DNA of 64,000 nt from Rhynchopus sp. YZ270_cl-10 (lineage: Eukaryota; Euglenozoa; Diplonemea; Diplonemida; Diplonemidae), in NCBI GenBank assembly GCA_964035575.1, contig OZ037840.1, forward strand, positions 930,001 through 994,000. The letters are read 5' to 3'. A model generated the notes under the pieces. It saw only the letters and a program-made list of their open reading frames with translations. It did no database searches and was not told where the DNA came from. The translations under genes were made by a program, and so were the position numbers. Below are positions 10,491 to 19,988 of this stretch, piece by piece; position 1 is the first letter of the stretch, and every line of letters begins with the position of its first letter.

Positions 10491-11508
10491 TGACAGTTGC
10501 GATATATCAGTTTGGTTTTGACTAAAGTGTCCCCGATTATCTTTACCCGCAAATAATAGATATTTTCCCAAATAACTGTTTTTTCCCCAGTACATTTTCC
10601 CCCTTTGGAGGCTGCGTTCAATGCAATCATTTGTGCAGAATAGTTAGAAGATGTATATTATTTCCCATGTTCCCCATGTCACTCACACACATTACATACA
10701 CATCAGGAAAATTGTGACTGAGTGTGGGGATGCGTTCACGAATTAAACTCTACCCCTAATCCCCGTGTCGTCTTCAGTTTTCTTTATTCAACGGCAAGTG
10801 GATGCGTAATAATTTTGCTTTTTTTTTATTTTGCTTTTGTTTCTCCTGTTTCTTGCTTCTGTGAAATACTTATTCTGTGTGTGGTGATGTTTTCTATATG
10901 ATACACAACCGGGATGTGACTGGTCTTTGTTTGCATTGGTGGCAATTATTGCACGAATACTTACGTATACACGGCAGCCATCAAGAGTAAGACTCTTTTG
11001 GTGGCCCTTTCTCCTGGTGAGCAGAGACATATCCCGTTAGGACTGCTCCACGTAGCTGCTGCAGCGCTCACATTTCGCATTTCTTGTTTTGAGACTGAGA
11101 GTACATGTTGTGCCACTTTGTAGCGTGGTATGCGTTGTGAATTAATCGTCCCTCCCCATATTTCTTGCAAAAACGGAGGGGGTAAAAAAGTGATCGGGGG
11201 AAAGAAGCGCTGTAATGAGCACTTTTGTTTTCGTGTTCTGTTCTGTTGATGTACCCGAAGAAGATCTGTTTGTCAAAATAGGAACGACGTAAATTGCTGA
11301 CCCCCCCTGCTTTTTTGCACAGTTTGCAAAACTATCTTGCTTGTCGTTATCTTTTGTGGTTAACATAAAACTAAATGCCTTTTTCGGCAAAGAAAAAGAC
11401 AAAATCCAAGAATCAAGAACCGAGGATAAAACCAAAACGGTAATGAAGCTTGCAAAATGATAGTGGAGGTTTTTTCGTAATGTTTTATTCTCCCCGATTT
11501 TTAAAGAC
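10491..11508. other. Intergenic with diverged left part of repeat R
   Basis: The first ~50 bp match the 3' flank of the other cyclase copies. 10836-11042 is a diverged copy of the first half of repeat R (gcaattattgcac and tacacggcagccatcaag blocks). Its continuation is at 19086-19371, so the material between was inserted later. 11043-11508 shows no recognisable gene. Confidence 0.5.
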
Positions 11509-11591
11509 CAGGGGATATTAGTATGCCGGTGTGCCGGTGTGGCCACACCGGAAAAGCCGGTGTGGGATTTTGAGGAAAAAAAAGAAAAAGT

Positions 11592-11629
11592 CCAACGATT
11601 TCTAAAGCTACAGTTTCTGTACTTCATTG
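11592..11629 (+). other. Spliced-leader exon sequence (mRNA-derived)
   Basis: The 38 nt begin CCAACGATTT and end TACTTCATTG. They match the diplonemid spliced-leader exon as I remember it, with about three differences. The next bases are GGAGGA rather than a GT splice donor, so this is not an SL RNA gene. It looks like the 5' end of a trans-spliced transcript that was copied back into DNA. The remembered sequence should be verified against a database. Confidence 0.75.
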
Positions 11630-11713
11630 GGAGGACACAGTGAATCAAGAATTAACCCTGAGCACATCCCAACTGCTCCCCCCCTCCCCCCAAATAAGCC
11701 ACCCCCCTCCACG

Positions 11714-13807
11714 ATGGGGTCCTCTGGACAGCAGACGATGAAGAAGGCTGACGAAGAGGTGGCAGGGGCGATGTGGAGACCCCGGGCTGAGGACTTTCCA
11801 GACAGCCGACTCGCAGCCAACTTGGCTGATTTTAAGAAAAACGGAGGCATCCTGTGGTGCAGCCGTAAGGAAGTGCAGGAAGCGCTGCAGAAGCCGCAGC
11901 ACGCGCACACGGCAGGGGTACTCGTAGCCCCGGCCGACAAACCACAGGGGTTGGCGGCCCCACTGATCTCCCTCGTGACGGTGCGGGGGGAGGAGATGAG
12001 GACGGAGCGCCGGTTCCTGTGCTCAGTCAGCACCGTACAGGCGGTGCACAAGACGGCGGATGCAAAGCAGCACCAGGGGGCATTGCCCCAAACCAAATAC
12101 GTTGTGGTGGAAAGCCGCAACAGCGTGACCCGTGCCGCAGCATGTGCATGGGTGAAGGCACACGGAGGCGAGGTGCAGGCCGCCGTGGAGCTGAAGGCGA
12201 AGAAGGGGAAGCCAGCCGCAAAGACGGCGGCTTTTAAGATTGGAGTAGACGGCGCGCAGGTGAAGGACGTGCTGGCAGGAAGCGGCGATGACGGCTTCTT
12301 CGCCAGGCCGTTCTTCACCAACGGGTCGGGACGGGGTGGCGACCGGGTGACGCCGCTACCGAGCACAGTGAACCTGGAGACGGCGCGGAACCAGGCCACC
12401 GAGCTGAGCGGGCGAGTGGTGCTGCTGTCGCGGGGCGGACTCGGCGTAGCGGTTCCGGAAGGCACCACACAGGAGCAGGCCAGCAAGGTGTTGGGCGAGC
12501 AGGGGAAGACGAACCTCTGGGCAGAGATGTGGGTGGTGGACGGGCTGCCTCTCTCGCTGTCGAAGAACGGAGTGCGGGCAATCCTGAGCGAGCAGCACGC
12601 GTGGGAGCCGGAGTTGGTGAGGACCGGCAAGCACGGCACGCACAGGGTGCTTCTCGTCCGGGGCGCACCGCCGGGGACGCTGAAGCCGGTAGTGGTGGGG
12701 GAGGACGTGCTGACCTTCCGTCGGTACGACCGTACCAAAGAAGGGTGGCTGTTTGACGCCGCAAATAAAAAAGGAAAAGGAAAAGAGGAAGGAAGGGCGG
12801 CACAGCAGGACTACGTGCCCAAGCCCTACGTGGCAGACCCCGCACAGGACGCCGAGGTGGAGAAGATGCGTCGGGAACTCCTGGAGGCGAAGGAGAGAGA
12901 AGATGCACTGCGGGCAGAGAAGGACGAGATGCAGCAGACGCTGCAACACATGGCGAGCCAGCTGGACCAGCTGATGACGGAGATGCGCGACCTAAAGCTA
13001 CAACAGCGACGCACCGAACCGGAAGAAGAAGAAGAAGAAGGAGAAGGCGAGATGCAAATCGATGAGGAGGTGAAGGTGACGGCACCGCCGAAGAAGGAGA
13101 CGAAGGCGAAGAAGGAACCCACGCAAACTCAGGAGCGGAAGCAACAGCAGCAACAACAGCAGCAGCGGCAACAACAGCAGCAGCGGCAGCAACAGCAGCA
13201 GCGGCAGCAACAACAGCAGAGGCAACAACAACAGCAACGCGAACAGAGAGAAGAAGCAGAAGAACGGCTGCAGGCACAGAGGCGGCAGGAAGAGACGGAC
13301 CGCCGCCGTGAATTCGACACTGCAGAGGCGGAGAGGGCAGAAGCGAAGGCACGCGAAGAAGCACAGTGGCAGGAGTATAACGAAATCCTGAAGAAGACAC
13401 GCCAGGAGGAGTTGGCCGAGGAGAAGAGGAGGAACGCATTCGCCTCAGCAGAAGCGAAACGGCTGGCGAAGGAGGCAGTGCTGCAAGAGGCCGAAGCCTC
13501 TTACGAGGCTTTTTTAAAAAAAAAGCGGGAAACAGAGCGAGAGGAGGAGATGGATCTCGCGACAGCGGCAGCACTGGTGCGCCAGGAGGAGGAACGCCAG
13601 CTGAAACGTGCGAGGGACGTCCTCCACGCAGAAGAACGCCGCCTCCGCATGGGCTTGACGCCACCCAAGCAGCTGAACAGGGGGAAGAGAGCGGAGCGGG
13701 ACGAACGTGACCGTGCCACCCCCAAGAACACACGACGGATCTTAGCGACGACGCCCTCCCCCTCGCCAAGGAAAGAGAAAGAGAAGCGCCGCAGCATGCG
13801 GTACTGA
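11714..13807 (+). CDS. LINE ORF1, gag-like coiled-coil protein
   Basis: 697 aa from the first ATG downstream of the leader; the preceding ~70 bp is a C-rich leader. Residues ~1-340 form a mixed alpha/beta-looking region. After ~365 the protein is strongly charged and heptad-like (coiled coil), with an acidic E run near 440, a long Q-rich stretch (~480-515) and further E/R-rich coiled coil to a basic tail. I see no CCHC knuckle. The role is inferred to be RNA binding and particle formation, as for other LINE ORF1 proteins. It ends in TGA, two codons before the frame of the endonuclease ORF resumes. Confidence 0.75.
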   Translation: MGSSGQQTMKKADEEVAGAMWRPRAEDFPDSRLAANLADFKKNGGILWCSRKEVQEALQKPQHAHTAGVLVAPADKPQGLAAPLISLVTVRGEEMRTERRFLCSVSTVQAVHKTADAKQHQGALPQTKYVVVESRNSVTRAAACAWVKAHGGEVQAAVELKAKKGKPAAKTAAFKIGVDGAQVKDVLAGSGDDGFFARPFFTNGSGRGGDRVTPLPSTVNLETARNQATELSGRVVLLSRGGLGVAVPEGTTQEQASKVLGEQGKTNLWAEMWVVDGLPLSLSKNGVRAILSEQHAWEPELVRTGKHGTHRVLLVRGAPPGTLKPVVVGEDVLTFRRYDRTKEGWLFDAANKKGKGKEEGRAAQQDYVPKPYVADPAQDAEVEKMRRELLEAKEREDALRAEKDEMQQTLQHMASQLDQLMTEMRDLKLQQRRTEPEEEEEEGEGEMQIDEEVKVTAPPKKETKAKKEPTQTQERKQQQQQQQQRQQQQQRQQQQQRQQQQQRQQQQQREQREEAEERLQAQRRQEETDRRREFDTAEAERAEAKAREEAQWQEYNEILKKTRQEELAEEKRRNAFASAEAKRLAKEAVLQEAEASYEAFLKKKRETEREEEMDLATAAALVRQEEERQLKRARDVLHAEERRLRMGLTPPKQLNRGKRAERDERDRATPKNTRRILATTPSPSPRKEKEKRRSMRY

Positions 13808-13840
13808 CTGTTGTGTCTGGTGTTGCTGTTGGTGTGGTTA

Positions 13841-14761
13841 ATGCTGGATAGTGTGCTGCTGCTGCTACTGCCTTTTTTGCTTCCGTACAAGTGGAAGACC
13901 CACGCACACCCAAGGATGACTCATCAACACCACTCAGGTCGACCGAACACCGACCCCACACTCGACAAGACCTCCTCCACCATCAAGAGCAACCAACTGC
14001 TAGAGGACGGCATCGAGCCTGAGCCAGGACCAGAGCCAGAACCAGAGCAAGGACCAAAACCAAGAACCCTTCGCTGCATGAGTTGGAATGCGGGGGGGCT
14101 GACGGGCCCGAAGAAAGGGGAGCTGAAGCAGGTCCTGGAGAAGGAGAAGTACGATGTAGTACACCTCCAAGAACTCATGGCGGCGCAAACGGGCAAGCTG
14201 AACTTTGACGGGTACAGGACTTTCCTGCGGGTGCGAACGGTAGCTCGAAAAAAAGACACCAGCGAGACGCATGGGGGAGGGATTGCGACACTGGTGAAGA
14301 AGAACTTGCGTGCGACAGAACAACCCTTCGAAGCGTGGGAGACCACAGAGAGGCTGGATGTGATTGTGGAGGGCGTGCTCTTCACGAATGTGTACCGGCC
14401 GAGCGGGGTGGGTCTACAGAAGGGGGACCAGAGAGAGGATGACTTCGCAACGCAGGATCTGCCAACGGGAGAGGGCTGCGTGATCGCAGGGGACATCAAC
14501 GCACATCACCAGGCGTGGAGTCAGGCGAAAATCCCCAACCAAACGGGAACTGACCTACACGACTGGGCGTTGGGGAACAACATGCGATGCTGGAACAAGA
14601 AGGAAGCAACGCGGATCCAGCGCGGTACCAAAACGTCACCAGATGTGGTCTTCGCAGACAGAGACTGGGCCGACCCCATATGGCAAACACGGGAAACGCT
14701 CAACTCCGACCACCTGCCGATAGAGTTTGAAGTGCAAGCGAACACCTCCAACACATCCTGA
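13841..14761 (+). CDS. LINE ORF2 N-terminal part: AP-type endonuclease
   Basis: 306 aa from the first in-frame ATG, which lies 33 bp past the ORF1 stop in the same frame. A hydrophobic start and a Glu/Pro-rich linker precede the endonuclease/exonuclease/phosphatase fold. Visible motifs are CMSWNAGGL (metal/catalytic Asn), VVHLQE (metal Glu), GDINAHH (Asp/Asn), SPDVVF and SDHLPIEFE (catalytic Asp-His). The enzyme nicks target DNA to prime reverse transcription. It overlaps the RT frame by 35 bp, so EN and RT are either joined by a frameshift or separated by a recent mutation. Confidence 0.88.
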   Translation: MLDSVLLLLLPFLLPYKWKTHAHPRMTHQHHSGRPNTDPTLDKTSSTIKSNQLLEDGIEPEPGPEPEPEQGPKPRTLRCMSWNAGGLTGPKKGELKQVLEKEKYDVVHLQELMAAQTGKLNFDGYRTFLRVRTVARKKDTSETHGGGIATLVKKNLRATEQPFEAWETTERLDVIVEGVLFTNVYRPSGVGLQKGDQREDDFATQDLPTGEGCVIAGDINAHHQAWSQAKIPNQTGTDLHDWALGNNMRCWNKKEATRIQRGTKTSPDVVFADRDWADPIWQTRETLNSDHLPIEFEVQANTSNTS

Positions 14762-17700
14762 GGTGAAACTCAAAAAAGAGCTGTGGAACTGGAAGAAGGC
14801 GAACTGGGCAGGCTTCACCAAGGAGATGGAGCGCAGTTCGCCAGACGCAATGAAGTGGGGCTCGATCAGCACCGCAGCAGCCAAGTGGGCAGGGATGGTG
14901 AAGAACATCGCGAGGAGGCACATACCCAGAGGCAAGGCAAGGAAGAAGAAGCGACGCTGGTGCAACGGTGCGGTGAAGAAGGCCCAGAAGCAACGAGACA
15001 GAGAACTCCGCAGACAGCAGAAGGAGGAGACCCTGACCGTGGCCGACGGGGACGCACTCACGGAACTCCGGCGGCAGACGGCCAATGCGATACGGAAGGC
15101 GAAGAGAGAGGTGTGGGAGGACAAGTGCACCAAGGCAGTAGCAACCTCCGGGGCCTTCAGGCTGCTGCGCGAGTTGGACGGACGGGCGGACAAGGCGCAG
15201 TCGTACCCCATAAAAGTGAAAAAAGAGGGACAACAGGAAAAACAACAGCTCTCCACCAACAAGGAGAAGGCGGACGCACTGGGGGAGCACTACTGCAGCG
15301 TGAGTGACGGCACAGGCCTACCGGATGCGGAGCAGCAAACTACGGCAGGATCCCAAGGAGCTGAAGCACCCCTGACACTGGAGGAGCTGGACGCCGCACT
15401 GAACGTCCTAGAAGCAGGAAAGTCACCTGGAGCGGATGGGATACACAACGAGATGTTGATGCACCTCGGACCCGCCGCAAAAAAAGGGCTTCTACATGTG
15501 ATGAACCTCTCGTGGAAGCAGGGGCAACTACCCAAAGAATGGAAGAAGGCCATACTTTTCCCTATCCACAAACAAGGGAAGCCAGAGGAAGACCTCGAAT
15601 CCTACCGGCCGATAGCCCTGACGAGTACCGTGAGTAAGGTGATGGAACACGTGCTAGCGAACAGACTGCTCCAGCTGATGGAAGACCCAAACGAGGCCAC
15701 ACAGAACCTACATCCCAAACAGACAGGATTCAGACGCTTCCGTTCCGCCGTGGACAACTTGGCCTACATCACGCAGCTGGCTAAGGACTCCGCAGCGAAG
15801 AAAGAAGTCCCCATCATTCTGACGCTGGACCTCGACAAGGCCTACGACAAGGTTAAACGGGGGAAAATTCTGGAAAGGCTCCACCAACACCAGGTACCAG
15901 AGCGATACATCAGGTGGCTCACGGATTACCTGAAGCACAGAACGGCAAGGACAACGGTGGAAGGAACACGGAGCGAGGAATACGTGATGCGGGAGGGTGT
16001 TCCCCAGGGCACAGTGCTCTCACCACTGCTGTTCAATCTGGTGATGACGGAGGTGGCAGAGATCCTGGAAGGAACGACGGCCCACTTCTGCATCTTCGCT
16101 GACGACCTGGCCATCATGTGTACGGAGCGCACACTGGAGGAAGCAACAGCGGCGATACAGAAGGTCCTTACACTGCTAGAGGAACACCTCCCCAAACTTG
16201 GATTCACGATATCCCGCAGGAAAACCTTCGTGATGCCAGTGACCGAGAAGGGCGATCGTGCCGACATCAGAAAAGCTAAGTGCGAAGTGAAGTACGCAGA
16301 CGGAGCAGTGGTGAACCGTGCGCAGACGGTCCGTTACCTGGGGGTGGAACTGGATGACGCGCTGACGATGCAACCACAACTAGCGGCGGTGAAGACAAAG
16401 TTCCTCAAAAAACTTTCTCTGATCCAGCTCATGGCTGGACGGGACTGGGGGTGCGATGCCCACATGCTGAGACAGGTGTACATGACGTACGTGCTCCCGA
16501 CCATAACGTATGCACTGGCGGTGTGGGGACCAGCGCTAAATGAGGCAGGCCTTGAAACTCTGGAAGTACTCCACCGAAGGGGGGCGAGGGTCATCACCGG
16601 GTGTAACTACTACACCAAAGCAGAGGACCTACTCTGGGAAGCTCACCTGAGGAAGATACGAGAGCACGTCGAATACGATGCAGCAGCCCTGTACGAACGT
16701 GCACGTCGACAACTGGAGACCCCAGCAGAGTGTGCAATGCATTCAAGCGATACGAAACTGACTTGGTTACGGTCGGCGAAGGACACAGTGGAACAGACGA
16801 AGATGTACCGCCACGACCAACCAGCGATGTCCCAGACACACTACCCGGTGGCACCCTGGCGCTGGAAGGAGGTCCTCCCCAAGGTCGACATCCGGCCCTA
16901 CGTGGCTGGCTTCAAGAAGGGCACGCAGACGGACGCAGAGGCGAGAAGCTTGACAGAGCAGACCATCGCAGAGCTGCCACCAGCGGACCTTCACGTCTAT
17001 ACAGACGGGTCGGTGGAAGGCGGACGAGGCCACGGGGGTGCAGGCATTGTGGTCTACCCGGGAGACAGCGACAAAGAAATAGCGACAGCCAACGTCGGAG
17101 CAGGGCGGATGAGCATATCGTACACCGCCGAGCTGGTGGCCATCAGAGAGGCACTTCCGATGGTGGAGGAACTGCACCGCACAGACCACAAACACAACAC
17201 GGTGGTAATCCTCACAGACAGCCAGTCAGCACTACGTGCGTTGGAGACAGGTCCGGTGAAGGCTACGGGACTTCTCTGCGACGTGTGGTCGGCACTACAC
17301 CGGGCTACAACCAAGGTGCGGGTGATCATGCAGTACATCCCGTCACATGTGGGGGTGAGTGGAAATGAGGAAGCGGACCACGAAGCCAAGTTAGGTACGG
17401 CCACGTACCAAGCAGAACGGGCATCACAAAAAGGCCGCCTACAAGAGGAACCACTCACGCTCCTCGCGTGCAAAGCGGCGATACGCGCAGTCTGCTCCAG
17501 CTACACACCCCAACCGGCGAGCGAACTCTACAGCACGATCACGGCGGACACCCCGAAGGGAGTGGCGCGACCCAAGCTGAGCACACCGGAGCTCACGCGG
17601 CGGGGAGCAGTGCAGATGAGACTGCTGCGGACAGAGCGCCACCCTGCGCTGTTCGACTACATGGGCAGCAACGACGTGGCACGCTGCAACAACTGCACGG

Positions 17701-17894
17701 CAAAAGCAAAGGCGACACTGAAACATATGTTCAAAGTGTGTTCAGCCACCAAGGCACTAAGGACAGACCTACTGCCAAACAAGTCGCTCAAGTTCTTACT
17801 GCTAGAGCAACCCCAGTTGTGCCTGAAGTACATCAGCGCGGCAAAACTGACAGAGGCCAGCCTGCCTGAACTCGTGCGGAGCAACACCTGCTGA
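14727..17894 (+). CDS. LINE reverse transcriptase with RNase H
   Basis: 1,055 codons with no ATG near the beginning (the frame opens with TTG), so it probably continues the endonuclease protein through a frame change within 14727-14761. The RT core includes SPGADGIHNEML, LDLDKAYDKV (first catalytic Asp), GVPQGTVLSPLLFN and FADDLAIM near residue 456. The RNase H domain (~755-890) shows YTDGS, AELVAI, TDSQSAL and SHVGVSGNEEADHEAK, so its catalytic D-E-D residues are present. A C-terminal CX2C..H..C motif (RCNNC..LKHMFKVC, ~985-1005) is typical of LINE ORF2 proteins. All catalytic residues I can check are intact. Confidence 0.9.
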   Translation: MKCKRTPPTHPEVKLKKELWNWKKANWAGFTKEMERSSPDAMKWGSISTAAAKWAGMVKNIARRHIPRGKARKKKRRWCNGAVKKAQKQRDRELRRQQKEETLTVADGDALTELRRQTANAIRKAKREVWEDKCTKAVATSGAFRLLRELDGRADKAQSYPIKVKKEGQQEKQQLSTNKEKADALGEHYCSVSDGTGLPDAEQQTTAGSQGAEAPLTLEELDAALNVLEAGKSPGADGIHNEMLMHLGPAAKKGLLHVMNLSWKQGQLPKEWKKAILFPIHKQGKPEEDLESYRPIALTSTVSKVMEHVLANRLLQLMEDPNEATQNLHPKQTGFRRFRSAVDNLAYITQLAKDSAAKKEVPIILTLDLDKAYDKVKRGKILERLHQHQVPERYIRWLTDYLKHRTARTTVEGTRSEEYVMREGVPQGTVLSPLLFNLVMTEVAEILEGTTAHFCIFADDLAIMCTERTLEEATAAIQKVLTLLEEHLPKLGFTISRRKTFVMPVTEKGDRADIRKAKCEVKYADGAVVNRAQTVRYLGVELDDALTMQPQLAAVKTKFLKKLSLIQLMAGRDWGCDAHMLRQVYMTYVLPTITYALAVWGPALNEAGLETLEVLHRRGARVITGCNYYTKAEDLLWEAHLRKIREHVEYDAAALYERARRQLETPAECAMHSSDTKLTWLRSAKDTVEQTKMYRHDQPAMSQTHYPVAPWRWKEVLPKVDIRPYVAGFKKGTQTDAEARSLTEQTIAELPPADLHVYTDGSVEGGRGHGGAGIVVYPGDSDKEIATANVGAGRMSISYTAELVAIREALPMVEELHRTDHKHNTVVILTDSQSALRALETGPVKATGLLCDVWSALHRATTKVRVIMQYIPSHVGVSGNEEADHEAKLGTATYQAERASQKGRLQEEPLTLLACKAAIRAVCSSYTPQPASELYSTITADTPKGVARPKLSTPELTRRGAVQMRLLRTERHPALFDYMGSNDVARCNNCTAKAKATLKHMFKVCSATKALRTDLLPNKSLKFLLLEQPQLCLKYISAAKLTEASLPELVRSNTC

Positions 17895-18030
17895 GGAGAC
17901 GCCGGCCAAAACTTGAAACAATAAAGAAAAGAGAAAAAAAAACCACGAACAAAAAGCAAGCCCAGGACGTACCTGCGGCACCACGACCAGCGCAACTGAC
18001 GGTTGCGAAGACAAAACATGTGCGGAACGC

Positions 18031-18047
18031 CGTCTTCTACGAAGACG
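18031..18047 (+). other. Stem-loop in LINE 3' UTR
   Basis: CGTCTTC-TAC-GAAGACG is a perfect 7-bp stem with a 3-nt loop, located between the RT stop and the A-rich tail. Its position fits a 3' recognition structure for the element's RT. Function is inferred from position only. Confidence 0.4.
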
Positions 18048-18173
18048 TGTGTTACACTTTCAAACATACTTTTTACTTTTCAAAAAAAAACAATAAAAAA
18101 ACAAAAAAAAATCAAAAAAAAAAAAAACAAAAAAAAAAAAAACAAAAAAAAACAAATCATTGCTTTTCCTTTT

Positions 18174-18223
18174 AATTTATAAAGTGCCCAGGCCCCGGGG
18201 GGCTTGGGTGCACTTTATAAATT
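18174..18223. repeat. Short near-perfect palindrome
   Basis: AATTTATAAAGTGC and its complement bracket a G/C-rich core that also pairs with one or two mismatches. It is ~50 nt long and lies just beyond the LINE tail. It may be a miniature hairpin element. Confidence 0.5.
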
Positions 18224-19022
18224 TTTTTTTTATCATATTTTCTTTTTCCTTTTGACTCCGTGGTTAACCTCGTGTGAGGTTGCGCGGAGTTCGCAGTCAG
18301 GCCAGGGAGCCACGTAACAAGGCTCGACTGCCACATAGTGGGGGGAGATCTGTGCAGCCTGTATGTTCCCCCCGATTTTCGTGGTAAATGGGAGGCGCTT
18401 CCGTTTAACGGCAACCCACAAGAGTAGAACAACAACCAAACTTTTGAGAAACAGACGCCAATGAGACCTAGAGTCTCTCTTCTTACTTGTGTGCTACAGA
18501 CAAACATGACAACGCTAACCACGACTGCCACGGCAGAGCGGGGTCCCAAACGGTTCACTGGGGGGGATCCACATAGATACAGAAAACAAAAAATACGAAA
18601 GCAAGGAAGAAAACCAGTAAAAAAAAAAAAAAAAAAAAAAAAAAAGTCGGATTTTTGGATTTTTTCTGAATTGTATCTCCTCATACAAGGCTACAACCAA
18701 ATCTGTAGCGGTTTCGTATGTGCATGTGACCCCACCATAAAGACCATTCGGTCCGTTCAATCAAAAGAAATAGATGTTCGCAACTCATAAAAAAGTAGCG
18801 TACCGTGCAGCTAAAAATTACAAGCGGTAGCCCACAGCTCTACCCTACCTATGCCATAGTTTGGCTATAAAAGCGTGCGATTTTATGTCACAATTTTTGA
18901 AATTTTGCGTACCGTGGCTTCGCCAGAAAAGTTTTGGTGCCATATATGGTCAGACAAGGACGCGGAGGGGAAAGAGTTGTGGATGTCTCCGTCGGAAATG
19001 TGTGGGGGGGGAAAAAATCGCC
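18224..19022. other. Interior of the TIR unit, no gene recognised
   Basis: Sequence between the LINE and the right end of the surrounding unit. A 24-base A run lies at about 18620-18645. A GCGTACCGTGGCTTCGCCAG block at ~18906 recurs at ~51266. Open frames here are low complexity. Confidence 0.4.
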
Positions 19023-19085
19023 TCACACCGGCTTTTTGGCTCACACCGGCTTTTTTTCAAAATTTCAAACTACTAATGTCCCCTG

Positions 19086-19371
19086 ATAGAATGGAAAACA
19101 AACAAAAAAAAAAAAAACTTTTGTATTTTGTGTATTCCCTTACCAAAAAACTGAAGTAGAAGGTACCAAATGTTCACACGAACATTGATTTCACGACATT
19201 CACCCACCATATAAAGGCAAATCACTGAAGATGTCCACCCTTTCGAATACAACTGTACGATGCGTAATACTGAAACAGGGTTAATGCCAGAAACCCTATC
19301 TACGGAAGTTTCCACTTGTGCATGCAATAATTATTAGTTTAGTTTTCTTTTTCATGTTTTGCAAAACATAT
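19086..19371. repeat. Right part of interrupted repeat R
   Basis: From the A run at 19105 this matches the second half of repeat R (cttttgtattttgtgtattcc, gtaccaaatgttcacacgaac) to a ttttgcaaaaca block at ~19360. It is the continuation of 10836-11042, showing that the 11.0-19.1 kb material was inserted into R. Confidence 0.65.
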
Positions 19372-19490
19372 CGGCCGCGTACATATGACGTCGCTTTTTG
19401 GGAAGAGCAGGCCCCCAAAAAGGGACCTGCTAAGTACACACCGCACACCGTCAGCGACGCGGAGAAGCGGCAGATGAATGAGGATAAGAA

Positions 19491-19697
19491 GAGAGGAAGA
19501 CGCTGGTGCTGGCGGAGATGCACGGGTGGGAGAGTGTTGAGAATGACGATGCGGAGCCCGCACGAAGCCCCAAGCGAGCGAAGAAGCGTTGCAAGCAGTG
19601 CGGCCGCTACGGGCACTTGGCGAAGACGTGCTCGCACGATGACTTCACCTTCGAAAATCACGACGCGTTTGCATGTTGCAATCTGTGCCCAATGTAA
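19491..19697 (+). pseudogene. Zinc-knuckle protein fragment, forward arm
   Basis: The open frame reads LAEMHGWESV, then basic residues, then CKQCGRYGHLAKTC (CX2CX4HX4C zinc knuckle) and a short Cys-rich tail CCNLCPM before a stop. It has no ATG context of its own and looks like the C-terminal piece of a nucleic-acid-binding protein, perhaps a transposase. The mirror copy is at 19797-19985. Confidence 0.5.
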
Positions 19698-19796
19698 CCT
19701 GATAAAGGCTTCCCATTCCCACTCACCCTTAGCAGCCGTGAAGGGTTTCTGGGATTTCTCTTGGTGTTGGCGTGTTGGCTCTCGGCCCTTATAAGG

Positions 19797-19988
19797 TTAC
19801 ATTGGGCACAGATTGCAACATGCAAACGCGTCGTGATTTTCGAAGGTGAAGTCATCGTGCGAGCACGTCTTCGCCAAGTGCCCGTAGCGGCCGCACTGCT
19901 TGCAACGCTTCTTCGCTCGCTTGGGGCTTCGTGCGGGCTCCGCTTCGTCATTCTCAACACTCTCCCACCCGTGCATCTCCGCCAGCAC
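19797..19988 (-). pseudogene. Zinc-knuckle protein fragment, reverse arm
   Basis: Reads almost the same peptide as the forward arm on the opposite strand, with one visible Asp/Glu difference, including CKQCGRYGHLAKTC. Conservation of the frame in both arms suggests gene conversion or recent inversion-duplication rather than independent decay. Confidence 0.5.

Larger units (their letters stand above)
11592..18155 (+). mobile_element. Non-LTR retrotransposon (LINE) with spliced leader at its 5' end
   Basis: The element starts with a spliced-leader-like sequence, followed by a short leader, a gag-like ORF1, an apurinic-type endonuclease, reverse transcriptase, RNase H and a C-terminal CCHC motif, and ends in an interrupted A-rich tail (about 18078-18155). 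The domain order matches RNase H-bearing LINE clades such as ingi/L1Tc or R1; I cannot place it more exactly without a tree. All three frames are long and open, with one frame change between the endonuclease and RT parts, so the copy is young. Target-site duplications are obscured by the A-rich flanks. Confidence 0.85.
11509..19085. mobile_element. hAT-like TIR unit containing a LINE
   Basis: 14-bp ends CAGGGGATATTAGT (11509-11522) and the complement of CAGGGGACATTAGT (19072-19085) differ at one base. CACACCGGC-type subterminal repeats lie just inside both ends (11524-11570 and 19023-19050). The CAGGGG ends resemble the element at 53966-54992, which has an 8-bp duplication; here the flanking 8-mers do not match. 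No hAT transposase is visible: the coding content belongs to the retrotransposon lodged inside. The unit itself splits a copy of repeat R. Confidence 0.55.

Noticed and set aside
11592-11629. Spliced-leader RNA gene
   Set aside because: The exon-like sequence is not followed by a GT donor, an intron-like stem or a T run, and it is directly joined to the LINE leader.
12315-13961. 548-codon minus-strand open frame
   Set aside because: Antisense of the gag-like ORF1; its Ser/Pro/Arg/Ala-rich composition follows from codon bias.
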